DNA of 62,555 bases, from positions 1 through 62,555 of the forward strand of contig CAMAWD010000030.1 of assembly GCA_945861785.1 (NCBI GenBank). The letters run 5' to 3'. This stretch comes from Rhodoferax sp. OV413. GTDB lineage: Bacteria > Pseudomonadota > Gammaproteobacteria > Burkholderiales > Burkholderiaceae_C. The first letter of the stretch is position 1. The number at the start of each line of letters is the position of its first letter. Positions 6,575 to 12,935 of the stretch are shown in pieces. A model generated the notes under the pieces. The model was not told the origin of the DNA. It did no database searches and saw nothing but the letters and a program-made list of their open reading frames with translations. A program made the translations under genes and the position numbers.

Positions 6575-6990
6575 GTGCGCCCAGCATGGGCGCGAACTGA
6601 TGGGGTGAAAGTCCCCTGTGGGAGAACCGAATTGGACTCATGAGAGCAATATCAACCACTAGCCGACGGCAAGGGCTGGCCCGCGAGGGTTGGTCTGGAG
6701 GAAGCCTGAATGCAAACGTGCGAGGCGACGAACAGAAACCACATAGAAGGCCTGGAGGGTCGAGGCAAGCTGGCACATGACGGCAAAGCCCATCGGTTCG
6801 ACTCTTAAGGTAAATGGGGCGTTTGTGCACGGAGAGTTCGCGTTCTTACCTGGGGAGATCTGCGCCGCGAGCGGTGCACGTGGATGACGACATAACCCGG
6901 AATGGTTCGCACCGGGTCACCAAGAACCTAGCGCCGTGGAGCGGATCAACTAGATTCCACCGCCTTTCAAGTAGGCCAACTTTGGAATGT
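6575..6990 (+). mobile_element. group IIC intron, 5' remnant in attC R' box
   Basis: It starts with GTGCGCCCAGCATGGGC, the form of 5' end known in group IIC introns, directly after a stem-loop and TTGT, the target motif of the attC-specific group IIC introns. GGTGAAAGTCCCC and CCACTAGCCGACGGCAAGGG are further domain I signatures. There is no reverse transcriptase gene before unrelated coding sequence begins, so the 3' part is lost. The right limit is approximate; no gene is supported in this stretch. Confidence 0.78.
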
Positions 6991-7027
6991 TGAGTTCCAT
7001 TTCAAGTCAGACTGCAGGGCCCCGCAT

Positions 7028-7462
7028 GTGGAAGACGTCCTGGTTCAAACGGCCACGTTATGCGGTCAGCAACAGCATCTCTCCCAGTTTATCCGCGCAA
7101 ATTGTCCAGTGGTGGTAGGACCGACATCAACGACATTCGGTGGCCTACTCCAGCAAGATCATTCTGGAGGCTCCGTGTACATCACTGGGCCAAGCGGCTT
7201 ACCTGCTGGGAGCGTTTGCTTTAGGGAGGCAGATTTTGAACTTGAGCGGAATGATTGTCAGACAAAGGCTAAGTTTCGCTATCTTAATCCGAATGCGCAA
7301 GAGGATGCCGTCATTCCCTATGTGGGCTTTCAATCTCCCGCAGCAAGGATAACTGCGGGTACGTTGGTGCGACTTTCGCTTGCGCGCTGGTGGCAAACTC
7401 CTGATGCCTCTGCCGGTAGTGACGAGAAGTGCTACTTGCAGGTGTCAGGTACGTACGCCTAA
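7028..7462 (+). CDS. cassette 7 protein, possible dual OB-domain C-terminal fragment
   Basis: An open frame of 144 codons. The distal part (KAKFRYLNPNAQEDAVIPYVGF and LVRLSLARWWQTP, ending KCYLQVSGTY) recalls the end of 'dual OB-containing domain' proteins found near defence and phage genes; this likeness is from memory. The N-terminal third shows no clear family pattern and follows the intron remnant directly, so the gene may have lost its 5' end when the intron was truncated. Start codon uncertain (GTG 7028, or GTG 7109). Confidence 0.45.
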   Translation: MEDVLVQTATLCGQQQHLSQFIRANCPVVVGPTSTTFGGLLQQDHSGGSVYITGPSGLPAGSVCFREADFELERNDCQTKAKFRYLNPNAQEDAVIPYVGFQSPAARITAGTLVRLSLARWWQTPDASAGSDEKCYLQVSGTYA

Positions 7463-7544
7463 TTCTGTTAATAGACGCCTGGCGATCGTCGGATTGCTTT
7501 GGTGAGGTTTAAAAGGCCGTTGGTACTTATCCTCCGTTGCGTGC

Positions 7545-7629
7545 GGCCAACCCCTCGCTCAACGGACCCACAACTGCAGGAGGCGGCTTCGCCGCAAATG
7601 TTGCGGTCCGATCAGCTTCGACGTTATCC
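7545..7629 (+). other. attC site of cassette 7
   Basis: R''-like GGCCAAC (7545-7551), CGCTCAACGGACCCACAACTGC, a central hairpin GGCGGCTTCGCCGC, GCGGTCCGATCAGCTTCGAC and R' GTTATCC (7623-7629). Its left half recurs in the site at 10376 and its right end in the site at 2042. Confidence 0.82.
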
Positions 7630-7690
7630 GTCATCCGCAGCGCAAAATTGACGCGTTTGCTGAAACTACGGCAATGCCGTACCATCCGGT

Positions 7691-8005
7691 ATGCGCACCG
7701 TTGCCGAGACGCCGATCTTCTTTCGTTATGCATCGGAGATCTGGTCCGATGTGGAGCGCCAGGAGTTCATCACGTTCATCGCGGCAAATCCCGAGGCCGG
7801 TGCGGTGATTCGAGGCAGCGGGGGCTGTCGAAAGGTGCGCTGGTCGCGGCCTGGAATCGGCAAGCGCGGCGGCGCCCGTATCGTTTATTTTGTGGCGATG
7901 GATGAAGTTGTATGGTTGTTGATCGTCTACACCCAAGCCAAGTTCGACACCCTTCCCACGTCGTTCTTGGCCCAGTTGAAACAGGGAGTTGAAGATGCCA
8001 TCTGA
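7691..8005 (+). CDS. HigB/RelE-type toxin, cassette 8
   Basis: A 104-residue toxin. The run IFFRYASEIWSDVERQEF, the core GSGGCRKVRWSRPGIGKRGG, and VYFVAMDEVVWLLIVY are typical of the RelE-like toxins paired with NadS-type HTH antitoxins, many of which cut mRNA on the ribosome. It overlaps the antitoxin gene by 11 bases, with the toxin first. The ATG lies 68 bases after the attC R' box, enough room for a private promoter. Confidence 0.85.
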   Translation: MRTVAETPIFFRYASEIWSDVERQEFITFIAANPEAGAVIRGSGGCRKVRWSRPGIGKRGGARIVYFVAMDEVVWLLIVYTQAKFDTLPTSFLAQLKQGVEDAI

Positions 8006-8276
8006 AGTCGAAGAGTTCCAGAAGGACTTGCTGGAGTCCGTGAAGCAGATGCGCCGAGGCCAGGCTGCGCGGGTGACAAAAGTCAAGCTCACTGCGGCTG
8101 CCGAAGCCAGGGCAAGTATCGGCATGTCCCAAGGGGAGTTCGCGAACTTGTTGGGGGTTTCATCTAGAACGCTACAGGATTGGGAGCAAGGCCGACGCGA
8201 ACCAACCGGAGCAGCGCGAATGCTGCTGAAGGTTGCCGCAAAGCACCCCAGAGTGCTGCGAAGCATGCACCTATGA
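7995..8276 (+). CDS. HTH antitoxin of NadS/HigA type, cassette 8
   Basis: A 93-residue protein from ATG 7995. An Xre-like helix-turn-helix fills the C-terminal half (ARASIGMSQGEFANLLGVS, SRTLQDWEQGRREPTGAAR, LLKVAAKHP), as in NadS/HigA antitoxins that repress their own operon. The N-terminal helix (EFQKDLLESVKQMRRGQAA) is the usual toxin-contacting region. TGA at 8274-8276 ends just before the attC R'' box. Confidence 0.88.
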   Translation: MPSEVEEFQKDLLESVKQMRRGQAARVTKVKLTAAAEARASIGMSQGEFANLLGVSSRTLQDWEQGRREPTGAARMLLKVAAKHPRVLRSMHL

Positions 8277-8277
8277 G

Positions 8278-8364
8278 GGATAACAGGTTGATCGACACGG
8301 ACGCACAACACCGGGTGGCCGCTTCGCGGCGATTGTTGTGCGCCGGTCATCGCCGGCGTTAAGC
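8278..8364 (+). other. attC site of cassette 8
   Basis: R'' GGATAAC (8278-8284) is the complement of the cassette's start GTTATCC (7623-7629). ACAACACCGGGTGGCCGCTTCGCGGCGATTGTTGT forms the stem-loop, and R' is GTTAAGC (8358-8364). Confidence 0.88.
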
Positions 8365-8395
8365 GTGCCGGCTGCGTTTGTGCGATGCTTGAGCT

Positions 8396-8590
8396 ATGCC
8401 CACCAAGGTCAAGGAACTGCTCGCGTTGCTTCTGGCGGATGGCTGGCGCCTCGTGCGTCAAAAAGCGAGTCATCGCCAGTACCATCACGCATCGAAGTCG
8501 GGGACGGTGACCGTGGCTGGCAAAGACAGTGTTGAAGTGCCGCCGGGAACCCTCAACAGCATCCTGAAGCAAGCAGGTCTAAAGAAGTGA
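8396..8590 (+). CDS. hicA: HicA-type toxin, cassette 9
   Basis: A 64-residue HicA with the standard pattern KVKELLALLLADGWRLVRQKASHRQYHH, TVTVAG and GTLNSILKQAGL. It is closer to canonical HicA than the cassette-3 copy, so the two pairs were acquired separately. The conserved His of ASH is present. The hicB gene follows after eight bases. Confidence 0.92.
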   Translation: MPTKVKELLALLLADGWRLVRQKASHRQYHHASKSGTVTVAGKDSVEVPPGTLNSILKQAGLKK

Positions 8591-8598
8591 GGTTGTAG

Positions 8599-8811
8599 AT
8601 GCAGTATCTGGTCGTAATTGAAAAAGGCACATCCAGTTTTGGTGCTTACGTGCCAGACCTGCCGGGGTGTGTTGCGGTTGGTGAAACGCGAGCCGAAGTA
8701 GCTGAGCTTATTCACGAAGCCATCGAGTTTCATCTTGCTGGAATGAAAGAAGATGGGCTACCGATCCCTGAACCTCATTCCACTGGCGAACTTGTCGACG
8801 TGCACGCTTAA
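8599..8811 (+). CDS. hicB: HicB-type antitoxin, cassette 9
   Basis: A 70-residue HicB: YLVVIEKGTSSFGAYVPDLPGC, then VAVGETRAEVAELIHEAIEFHL and GLPIPEP. It is the short form without a DNA-binding tail. Translation probably starts at ATG 8599. The TAA (8809-8811) belongs to the R'' box GCTTAAC of the attC. Confidence 0.92.
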   Translation: MQYLVVIEKGTSSFGAYVPDLPGCVAVGETRAEVAELIHEAIEFHLAGMKEDGLPIPEPHSTGELVDVHA

Positions 8812-8863
8812 CATGCCGCTGCATCCGACCGCCTGCGGCGCCGGCTGAGCGGCGGCGTTAGGC
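8806..8863 (+). other. attC site of cassette 9 (58 bp)
   Basis: R'' GCTTAAC (8806-8812) complements the cassette start GTTAAGC. CCGCTGCATCCGACCGCCTGCGGCGCCGGCTGAGCGGCGG is the folded centre and R' is GTTAGGC (8857-8863). Nearly the same site ends cassette 13 (11075-11132). Confidence 0.9.
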
Positions 8864-8899
8864 CTCACAATTCCACCGTTTCCTCGGCCCGAAGATTCC

Positions 8900-9334
8900 G
8901 TGAGCATCTACGCAACCCTGTGGGAACTTCAGTTCCCAGTATCCGGCCAGTCACACACTGACTGCGAGTGGGAGAGCGTTGTCGCCCAAGGCGTGCCTGA
9001 CTATGTTGGTGAGGAAGGCCCTGAGGACCACTTGGCGTTCTTACCCGCACGCGAAGAGTCCATGGCAGGAGGCCTCCGGGCAGTTGTCTTCATTCGGAAA
9101 CTGCAACCCAAAGGCACCGATCATTCTGCTCAGGAGTATCCTGATCCGCTGTTAACCCTGACAGGCAAAGAGTACGATGCGCTATCCTTTGGAGCATTGC
9201 ACGAGAAGTTGATGGATGCACTCCGTGGGTCAATGCCTCGCATGGTCGCGGAGCTCAGGAGTCCAAGCGGTGCCATCACCGGGTTCCTTGAAGACGGTCA
9301 GACCATGCTCATACGGCCGCCGAGTGAGGCCTAA
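8900..9334 (+). CDS. hypothetical cassette-10 protein
   Basis: A 144-residue acidic soluble protein from GTG 8900, of unrecognised family. It has no signal peptide or membrane segment. Notable stretches are VSGQSHTDCEWESVVAQGVP and PDYVGEEGPEDHLAFLP in the first half and a basic-hydrophobic end FLEDGQTMLIRP. It fills its cassette completely: 36 bases separate the R' box from the start, and the TAA lies in the attC R'' box. Function unknown. Confidence 0.75.
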   Translation: MSIYATLWELQFPVSGQSHTDCEWESVVAQGVPDYVGEEGPEDHLAFLPAREESMAGGLRAVVFIRKLQPKGTDHSAQEYPDPLLTLTGKEYDALSFGALHEKLMDALRGSMPRMVAELRSPSGAITGFLEDGQTMLIRPPSEA

Positions 9335-9457
9335 CCTCTCGCTCAAGCGGAGCGCCAACGGCAGGCCGCCAGGCCCGGTCTGGCGGTACGCGGTACAGTT
9401 TCGCCAGCCCGGGCCTGGCGTCCTGCCGTTGTCGCCCGCTTAGCTCGAACGTTAAAT
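9329..9457 (+). other. attC site of cassette 10 (129 bp)
   Basis: R'' GCCTAAC (9329-9335) complements the cassette start GTTAGGC. CGCTCAAGCGGAGCGCCAACGGCAGG pairs with CCTGCCGTTGTCGCCCGCTTAGCTCG around an inner arm CCAGGCCCG/CGGGCCTGG. R' is GTTAAAT (9451-9457). It is the intact relative of the damaged site at 2953. Confidence 0.9.
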
Positions 9458-9473
9458 CTCTTTGTGGTTTCGC

Positions 9474-9748
9474 ATGTTCAAATTTGAATGGGACGATCAA
9501 AAGGCGGCAAGCAACTTGCTGAAACACGGCGTATCGTTCGATGAGGCCGTCAGCGTTTTTGGCGATGCAATGGCACTGACCTTTGCTGAGCCAGATCACA
9601 CCGAGGTTGAGGATCGAAGCCGGACCTACGGCATCCAATCAAGGCGCGGCTTTTGGTAGTAGTGCATACAGAGCGCCGCAATAGTATTCGGAGCATCAGC
9701 GCCAGAAAGGCAACACGATATGAAAATGGCATCTACGAAAAGGGCTGA
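9474..9748 (+). pseudogene. brnT: BrnT-type toxin with frameshift, cassette 11
   Basis: BrnT is a RelE-fold ribonuclease. The frame from ATG 9474 reads FEWDDQKAASNLLKHGVSF, ALTFAEPDH and DRSRTYGI, then stops early at 9659. In the next frame the family sequence goes on from about 9637 (IKARLLVVVHTERR, SISARKATRYENGIYE) to a TGA at 9746-9748. One missing base near 9633-9636 explains this. Repaired, the protein would have about 90 residues, the normal length. As it stands the toxin is cut after about 55 true residues and should be inactive, unless the shift is a sequencing error. Confidence 0.85.
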
Positions 9749-9983
9749 TCTGGACATCCCGGAGCTCAAGCGGGAGCAACTTGGGGTGGGCACTCGCGGC
9801 AAATACCACAAGCGTTTTCTGCAAGGTAGCAACGTGGTTGTTTTGCAGGCAGAAATTCAGAAAGCATTTCCTACGTCGGAAGCGGTCAACAAGGCCCTCG
9901 CAAGCATGTTGGCTTTTGCGAAAGAGACGCAAGGTTTAACAGGTCGTCCAAGAACGACAACGCGCAAGCGCGTTGCGGCTTGA
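9720..9983 (+). CDS. brnA: BrnA-type antitoxin, cassette 11
   Basis: An 87-residue antitoxin from ATG 9720, overlapping the end of the brnT frame. RGKYHKRFLQGSNVVVLQAEI and KAFPTSEAVNKALASMLAFAK form the ribbon-helix-helix region of BrnA, which represses its operon and binds BrnT. The last residues (GRPRTTTRKRVAA) are encoded by the attC itself. It seems intact beside a broken toxin. Confidence 0.85.
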   Translation: MKMASTKRADLDIPELKREQLGVGTRGKYHKRFLQGSNVVVLQAEIQKAFPTSEAVNKALASMLAFAKETQGLTGRPRTTTRKRVAA

Positions 9984-9997
9984 CTCCGGCGTTAGAG
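9934..9997 (+). other. attC site of cassette 11, overlapping brnA
   Basis: R'' GTTTAAC (9934-9940) pairs, with one mismatch, with the cassette start GTTAAAT. Stem CAACGCGC-AAGCG-CGTTG and L' GGCTTGACTCCGGC lead to R' GTTAGAG (9991-9997). Nearly the whole site is inside brnA. Confidence 0.83.
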
Positions 9998-10012
9998 CGC
10001 ACGAAAGCCATC

Positions 10013-10381
10013 ATGCGATTTCACGCCGTGGCAGTCTCCGCCTCGGTGAGCGGTGACTACTATCAGCTCTACCTCGGCCCCGAAGAGGACGAGGACGATG
10101 ATCCCTTTGAAGCAGTTGGGCCCTACCTCTTGCTACAGCGCGAATTTGAGATTTCTGGAAGGCGGTGCTACATTGAGTCGGAGAATGAGAGCTACAGGGG
10201 TCACTTCTCCCTAAAGTTGATCGAGTTCAGTCCTTCGCTGCTCTCGTTCGACATCGTGAGGGCCAGGGACAACCACGTTGAGGTTACATTCGCGCTTGAT
10301 GCCAAGGACTTCGAAGAGGTGCGCCGCGTAGCAGAAGTGATCTTTGGTCTGAGAGAGCCGGACGAAGACGATGCGCTCTAA
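10013..10381 (+). CDS. hypothetical cassette-12 protein
   Basis: A 122-residue acidic protein starting at ATG 10013, of unrecognised family. Segments include AVSASVSGDYYQLYLGPEE, a run of acidic residues (EDEDDD), ISGRRCYIESENESYRGHF and a C-terminal ALDAKDFEEVRRVAEVIFGL. The alternating strand pattern suggests a small beta-rich domain with a final helix. There are no membrane segments. The TAA is inside the attC R'' box CTCTAAC. Function unknown; it is not obviously one half of a toxin-antitoxin pair because it stands alone. Confidence 0.75.
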   Translation: MRFHAVAVSASVSGDYYQLYLGPEEDEDDDPFEAVGPYLLLQREFEISGRRCYIESENESYRGHFSLKLIEFSPSLLSFDIVRARDNHVEVTFALDAKDFEEVRRVAEVIFGLREPDEDDAL

Positions 10382-10531
10382 CATTTCGCTCGACACGGAC
10401 CCACAACTGCAGGAGGCGGCTTCCGGCCGCCGAAGAGCATCCGGAGGTATTTCCGCTTGTTGCGAGATCTGAGGGTTGACAAGCCGCGGCATCTGACCGC
10501 CTTCGGCGTCGACTGAGCGGCGGCGTTAAAG
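10376..10531 (+). other. composite attC of cassette 12 (156 bp)
   Basis: R'' CTCTAAC (10376-10382) complements the cassette start GTTAGAG. Bases 10383-10427 copy the left half of the attC at 7545 (GGACCCACAACTGCAGGAGG), while 10475-10531 copy a whole site of the 8806/11075 type (CAAGCCGCGGCATCTGACCG). R' is GTTAAAG (10525-10531). It looks like two attC sites joined with no gene between them. Confidence 0.8.
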
Positions 10532-10565
10532 CCCGCACGTGGCTGTCAGTGCTACTATTTCATCC

Positions 10566-10790
10566 ATGAAAGCCGAAACCATCCGTCGCGAAGCCTTGTC
10601 GCTTCCTGTTCAGGAGCGGGCCGAATTGGCAGAACAGCTTCTTTCCAGTCTCGACGCACTCTCTGAGGCTGAAATTGAGCAACTATGGTTGCATGAAGCT
10701 GTGCGGCGCGCCGATGAAATGGACCGAGGACTGACGAAGCGTGTCACAGCTGAAGAAGTGCGGCGTCAGGCGCAAGCTTTGCTCAAGTGA
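10566..10790 (+). CDS. addiction module antitoxin (TIGR02574-like), cassette 13
   Basis: A 74-residue protein from ATG 10566. The start KAETIRREALSLPVQERAEL followed by AEQLLSSLD is the family signature, and the rest is an acidic/amphipathic C-terminal helix (VTAEEVRRQAQALL). It is the same family as the antitoxin of cassette 5 but clearly different in sequence. The stop overlaps the next start by four bases. Confidence 0.87.
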   Translation: MKAETIRREALSLPVQERAELAEQLLSSLDALSEAEIEQLWLHEAVRRADEMDRGLTKRVTAEEVRRQAQALLK

Positions 10791-11080
10791 GCTACTTCTT
10801 CAATGAGGCAGCACGGGCTGAACACCTTGAGCACGTTGCCTACTACGAGGAGCAGCGACCAGGACTCGGCGCGCGCTACCTTGCCGCTTTTGAATCTGCA
10901 ATGGTCAAAGTTTGTGAAAATCCTGAGCGGAATCGCATTGAGCTTGCTCCCGGCATTCGTCGCGATCGAGTGCCGGGTTTTCCGTACAACGTCCTCTATC
11001 GCAAGGCCGGCACGGACATCGAAGTTCTCGTGGTTGCGCCACATCGTCGTCGTCCAGGCTACTGGCTCGGCCGGCTCTAA
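10787..11080 (+). CDS. RelE/ParE-family toxin, cassette 13
   Basis: A 97-residue toxin from GTG 10787. Helices EHLEHVAYYEEQRPGLGARYL, strands RIELAPGIRRDRVPGFPYNVLY, and the end VVAPHRRRPGYW match the ParE group seen in cassette 5. Length is normal and nothing is missing. The TAA falls in the R'' box CTCTAAC of the attC. Confidence 0.88.
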   Translation: MSYFFNEAARAEHLEHVAYYEEQRPGLGARYLAAFESAMVKVCENPERNRIELAPGIRRDRVPGFPYNVLYRKAGTDIEVLVVAPHRRRPGYWLGRL

Positions 11081-11132
11081 CAAGCCGCTGCATCCGACCG
11101 CCTGCGGCGCCGGCTGAGCGGCGGCGTTGAGG
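11075..11132 (+). other. attC site of cassette 13, right end of the array
   Basis: R'' CTCTAAC (11075-11081) and R' GTTGAGG (11126-11132) enclose CCGCTGCATCCGACCGCCTGCGGCGCCGGCTGAGCGGCGG, almost identical to the attC at 8806-8863. No further attC was found to the right. Confidence 0.87.
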
Positions 11133-11227
11133 CCGAACACAGATCGCCGTCCAGGTTTGCGTTCGCTCGGCAGCTTGCCAGAGCAAGGCCAGCGCATTCA
11201 GCCGCCATTCGCCATTCGCCGTGTGCT

Positions 11228-11672
11228 GTGCGGCTTATGCTGGGTCTGGGCTCAGGCCTGGCGGCATCGGACGTCCTCTTCTCGGCGTTGAAGTGGCTCG
11301 GTGCCGGTTATCTGGCCTACCTCGGAATTGTTTCGCTGCTTTCAACGGCCTCAACCCTGGCAGTTCCCGATGCGTGTGCTCCGGAAGTTGGCGCCCGGGC
11401 ACTGTTCGCTCGTGGCATGCTGGTCGGCGCAAGCAACCCGAAGGCTCTTTTGTTCTTTGGCGCGTTGTTCCCGCAGTTCGTCGAACCCTCGGCACCGCAG
11501 GCCGGCCAGTTTCTGGTCCTTGTGGCCACCTTCATTTTCTTTGAGTTGTTCTGGCGCTCCGTCTACGCTGGTACCGCCGCACGTGCTCGCCATTGGCTGC
11601 AAAAGCCCCGCCGGGCAACACTTTTCAACCGGGCCACCGGTGTGGTTTTTCTTTTGGCCGCCGGGCTCGTTC
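11228..11672 (+). pseudogene. LysE/RhtB-type exporter, both ends lost
   Basis: The frame shows the LysE pattern from the middle onwards: ALKWLGAGYLAYLGI, FARGMLVGASNPKALLFFGALFPQF, and FNRATGVVFLLAAGL. About 60 N-terminal residues, including the first membrane helix and its GP motif, are absent. They should lie where the integron now ends, so the array boundary seems to have removed them. After about 11672 the LysE likeness stops while the frame stays open to 11896. A different open frame (to 11924) carries an unrecognised piece, VRQPWVVLGSGVPAVPEYYE. Confidence 0.72.
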
Positions 11673-11978
11673 GCGTTGAACGCCATGATCGAGTCCGACC
11701 GCATGAGCCTGGTCAGACAGCCATGGGTGGTGCTCGGGTCTGGCGTCCCGGCGGTTCCGGAGTATTACGAGCGCGAGGCCTGTTGGCCCGCCGCGAGCCT
11801 GGCGCGGCGCCGGGTGATGTTGGCTCAGGTCCGGGTCGCCGATCTGGCTGGGCCGGAGATCCGCGCGCTGCTCGAACTTGGTCCGCAGCACGGTGAGATC
11901 AAGTCCATGCAGCGAACGCTCTGAATACGTGCCACTGTGCATTCTGCGCGGTCAAGGTGAACCAGCACCAGCGCAGAC

Positions 11979-12902
11979 TCACAACTGCGCACACACCGCC
12001 AGTACACCGGCTGTCACCAGTACGAGGCCTGCAAGCTCCTTGCGGCTCATGCGTTCCTTGAAGAACTGGCGCGACACCAGGTAGCTGAACAGCACTTCCA
12101 CCAGGCCCAGCGTTCGGACATCAACGGCCGGACGCAAGGCCATCGCGGTGAGCCAGCCGATCGACGCCAGCGCACCCATCATGCCGGCCAGCAGCGACAG
12201 CCGCCAGGCCTTGGCGATGGCGGCCATGGTGCCAGGCTGGCGCACTGACAACCATCCGCCGAGCAACACGGTCTGCAGGGTTTGCGCCAACAGCACTGCC
12301 CAGGCGCCGATCAGCCATGGGGATGTGTCGGGCAAGGTCAAGGCGGCTCCGCGGTAACCCACGCTGGAGAGCGCAAAACAGGCGCCCGACGCGAGGCCGA
12401 ACCAGGCCGCGTTGCCGCCCCACGCAACAGCGCCCGCAAGCAGCTTGCGGGGCATGGAAAGCAGCACCACGCCCCCGGTCGCAACCACCATGGCGATGCC
12501 CGACATTAGGGAGGGGAACTCCTGCAGAAACAAGGTTGAAAAGATGCCGACCTGAAGGACTTCGGTTTTGGAAAACGTCACGCCGATGATGAAGTTGCGC
12601 TGTTTCATGGCCATCAGAAGGCAGGCGGTGGCCACAAGCTGGGCGCCGGCACCCAGCACCAGCCAGGCACCGTAGACCGGGCTGAAAGGTGGCCAGGCCA
12701 ATGGTGTGTCAGTGACGCGGTGGGCGACCAGCAGCCACAAGGCGGCGAAGGGCAAGCCGTACAGAAAACGTACCAGGGTCGCGGCGAGCGTGCCGAGGTC
12801 GGCCACCAGCGTGCGCTGGGCGGCGTTGCGGATGGTCTGCGCAAAGGCGGCCCAGATGACGATCGGGATCCAGGCCCAGGCGGCCGCAGCAGGAAGTTGC
12901 AT
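11979..12902 (-). CDS. EamA-family (DMT superfamily) membrane transporter
   Basis: A 307-residue inner-membrane protein with about ten hydrophobic helices in two EamA halves, for example WIPIVIWAAFAQTIRNA at the start, LVLGAGAQLVATACLLMAM, then in the second half WFGLASGACFALSSVGYRGAAL, and the end KELAGLVLVTAGVLAVC. Such proteins export or import small metabolites; the substrate is unknown. It lies 33 bases downstream of the alpha-hydroxy-acid dehydrogenase gene on the same strand, so the two are probably co-transcribed. Confidence 0.88.
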   Translation of the reverse strand: MQLPAAAAWAWIPIVIWAAFAQTIRNAAQRTLVADLGTLAATLVRFLYGLPFAALWLLVAHRVTDTPLAWPPFSPVYGAWLVLGAGAQLVATACLLMAMKQRNFIIGVTFSKTEVLQVGIFSTLFLQEFPSLMSGIAMVVATGGVVLLSMPRKLLAGAVAWGGNAAWFGLASGACFALSSVGYRGAALTLPDTSPWLIGAWAVLLAQTLQTVLLGGWLSVRQPGTMAAIAKAWRLSLLAGMMGALASIGWLTAMALRPAVDVRTLGLVEVLFSYLVSRQFFKERMSRKELAGLVLVTAGVLAVCAQL

Positions 12903-12935
12903 GGAAGGTGGCCGCCAGGCGTTACTGGCGGTGGG

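Noticed and set aside
11683-11924. A possible separate gene after the LysE remnant (open frame ending at 11924).
   Set aside because: No recognised family, no clear ribosome site and an uncertain start; described only in the remnant's entry.
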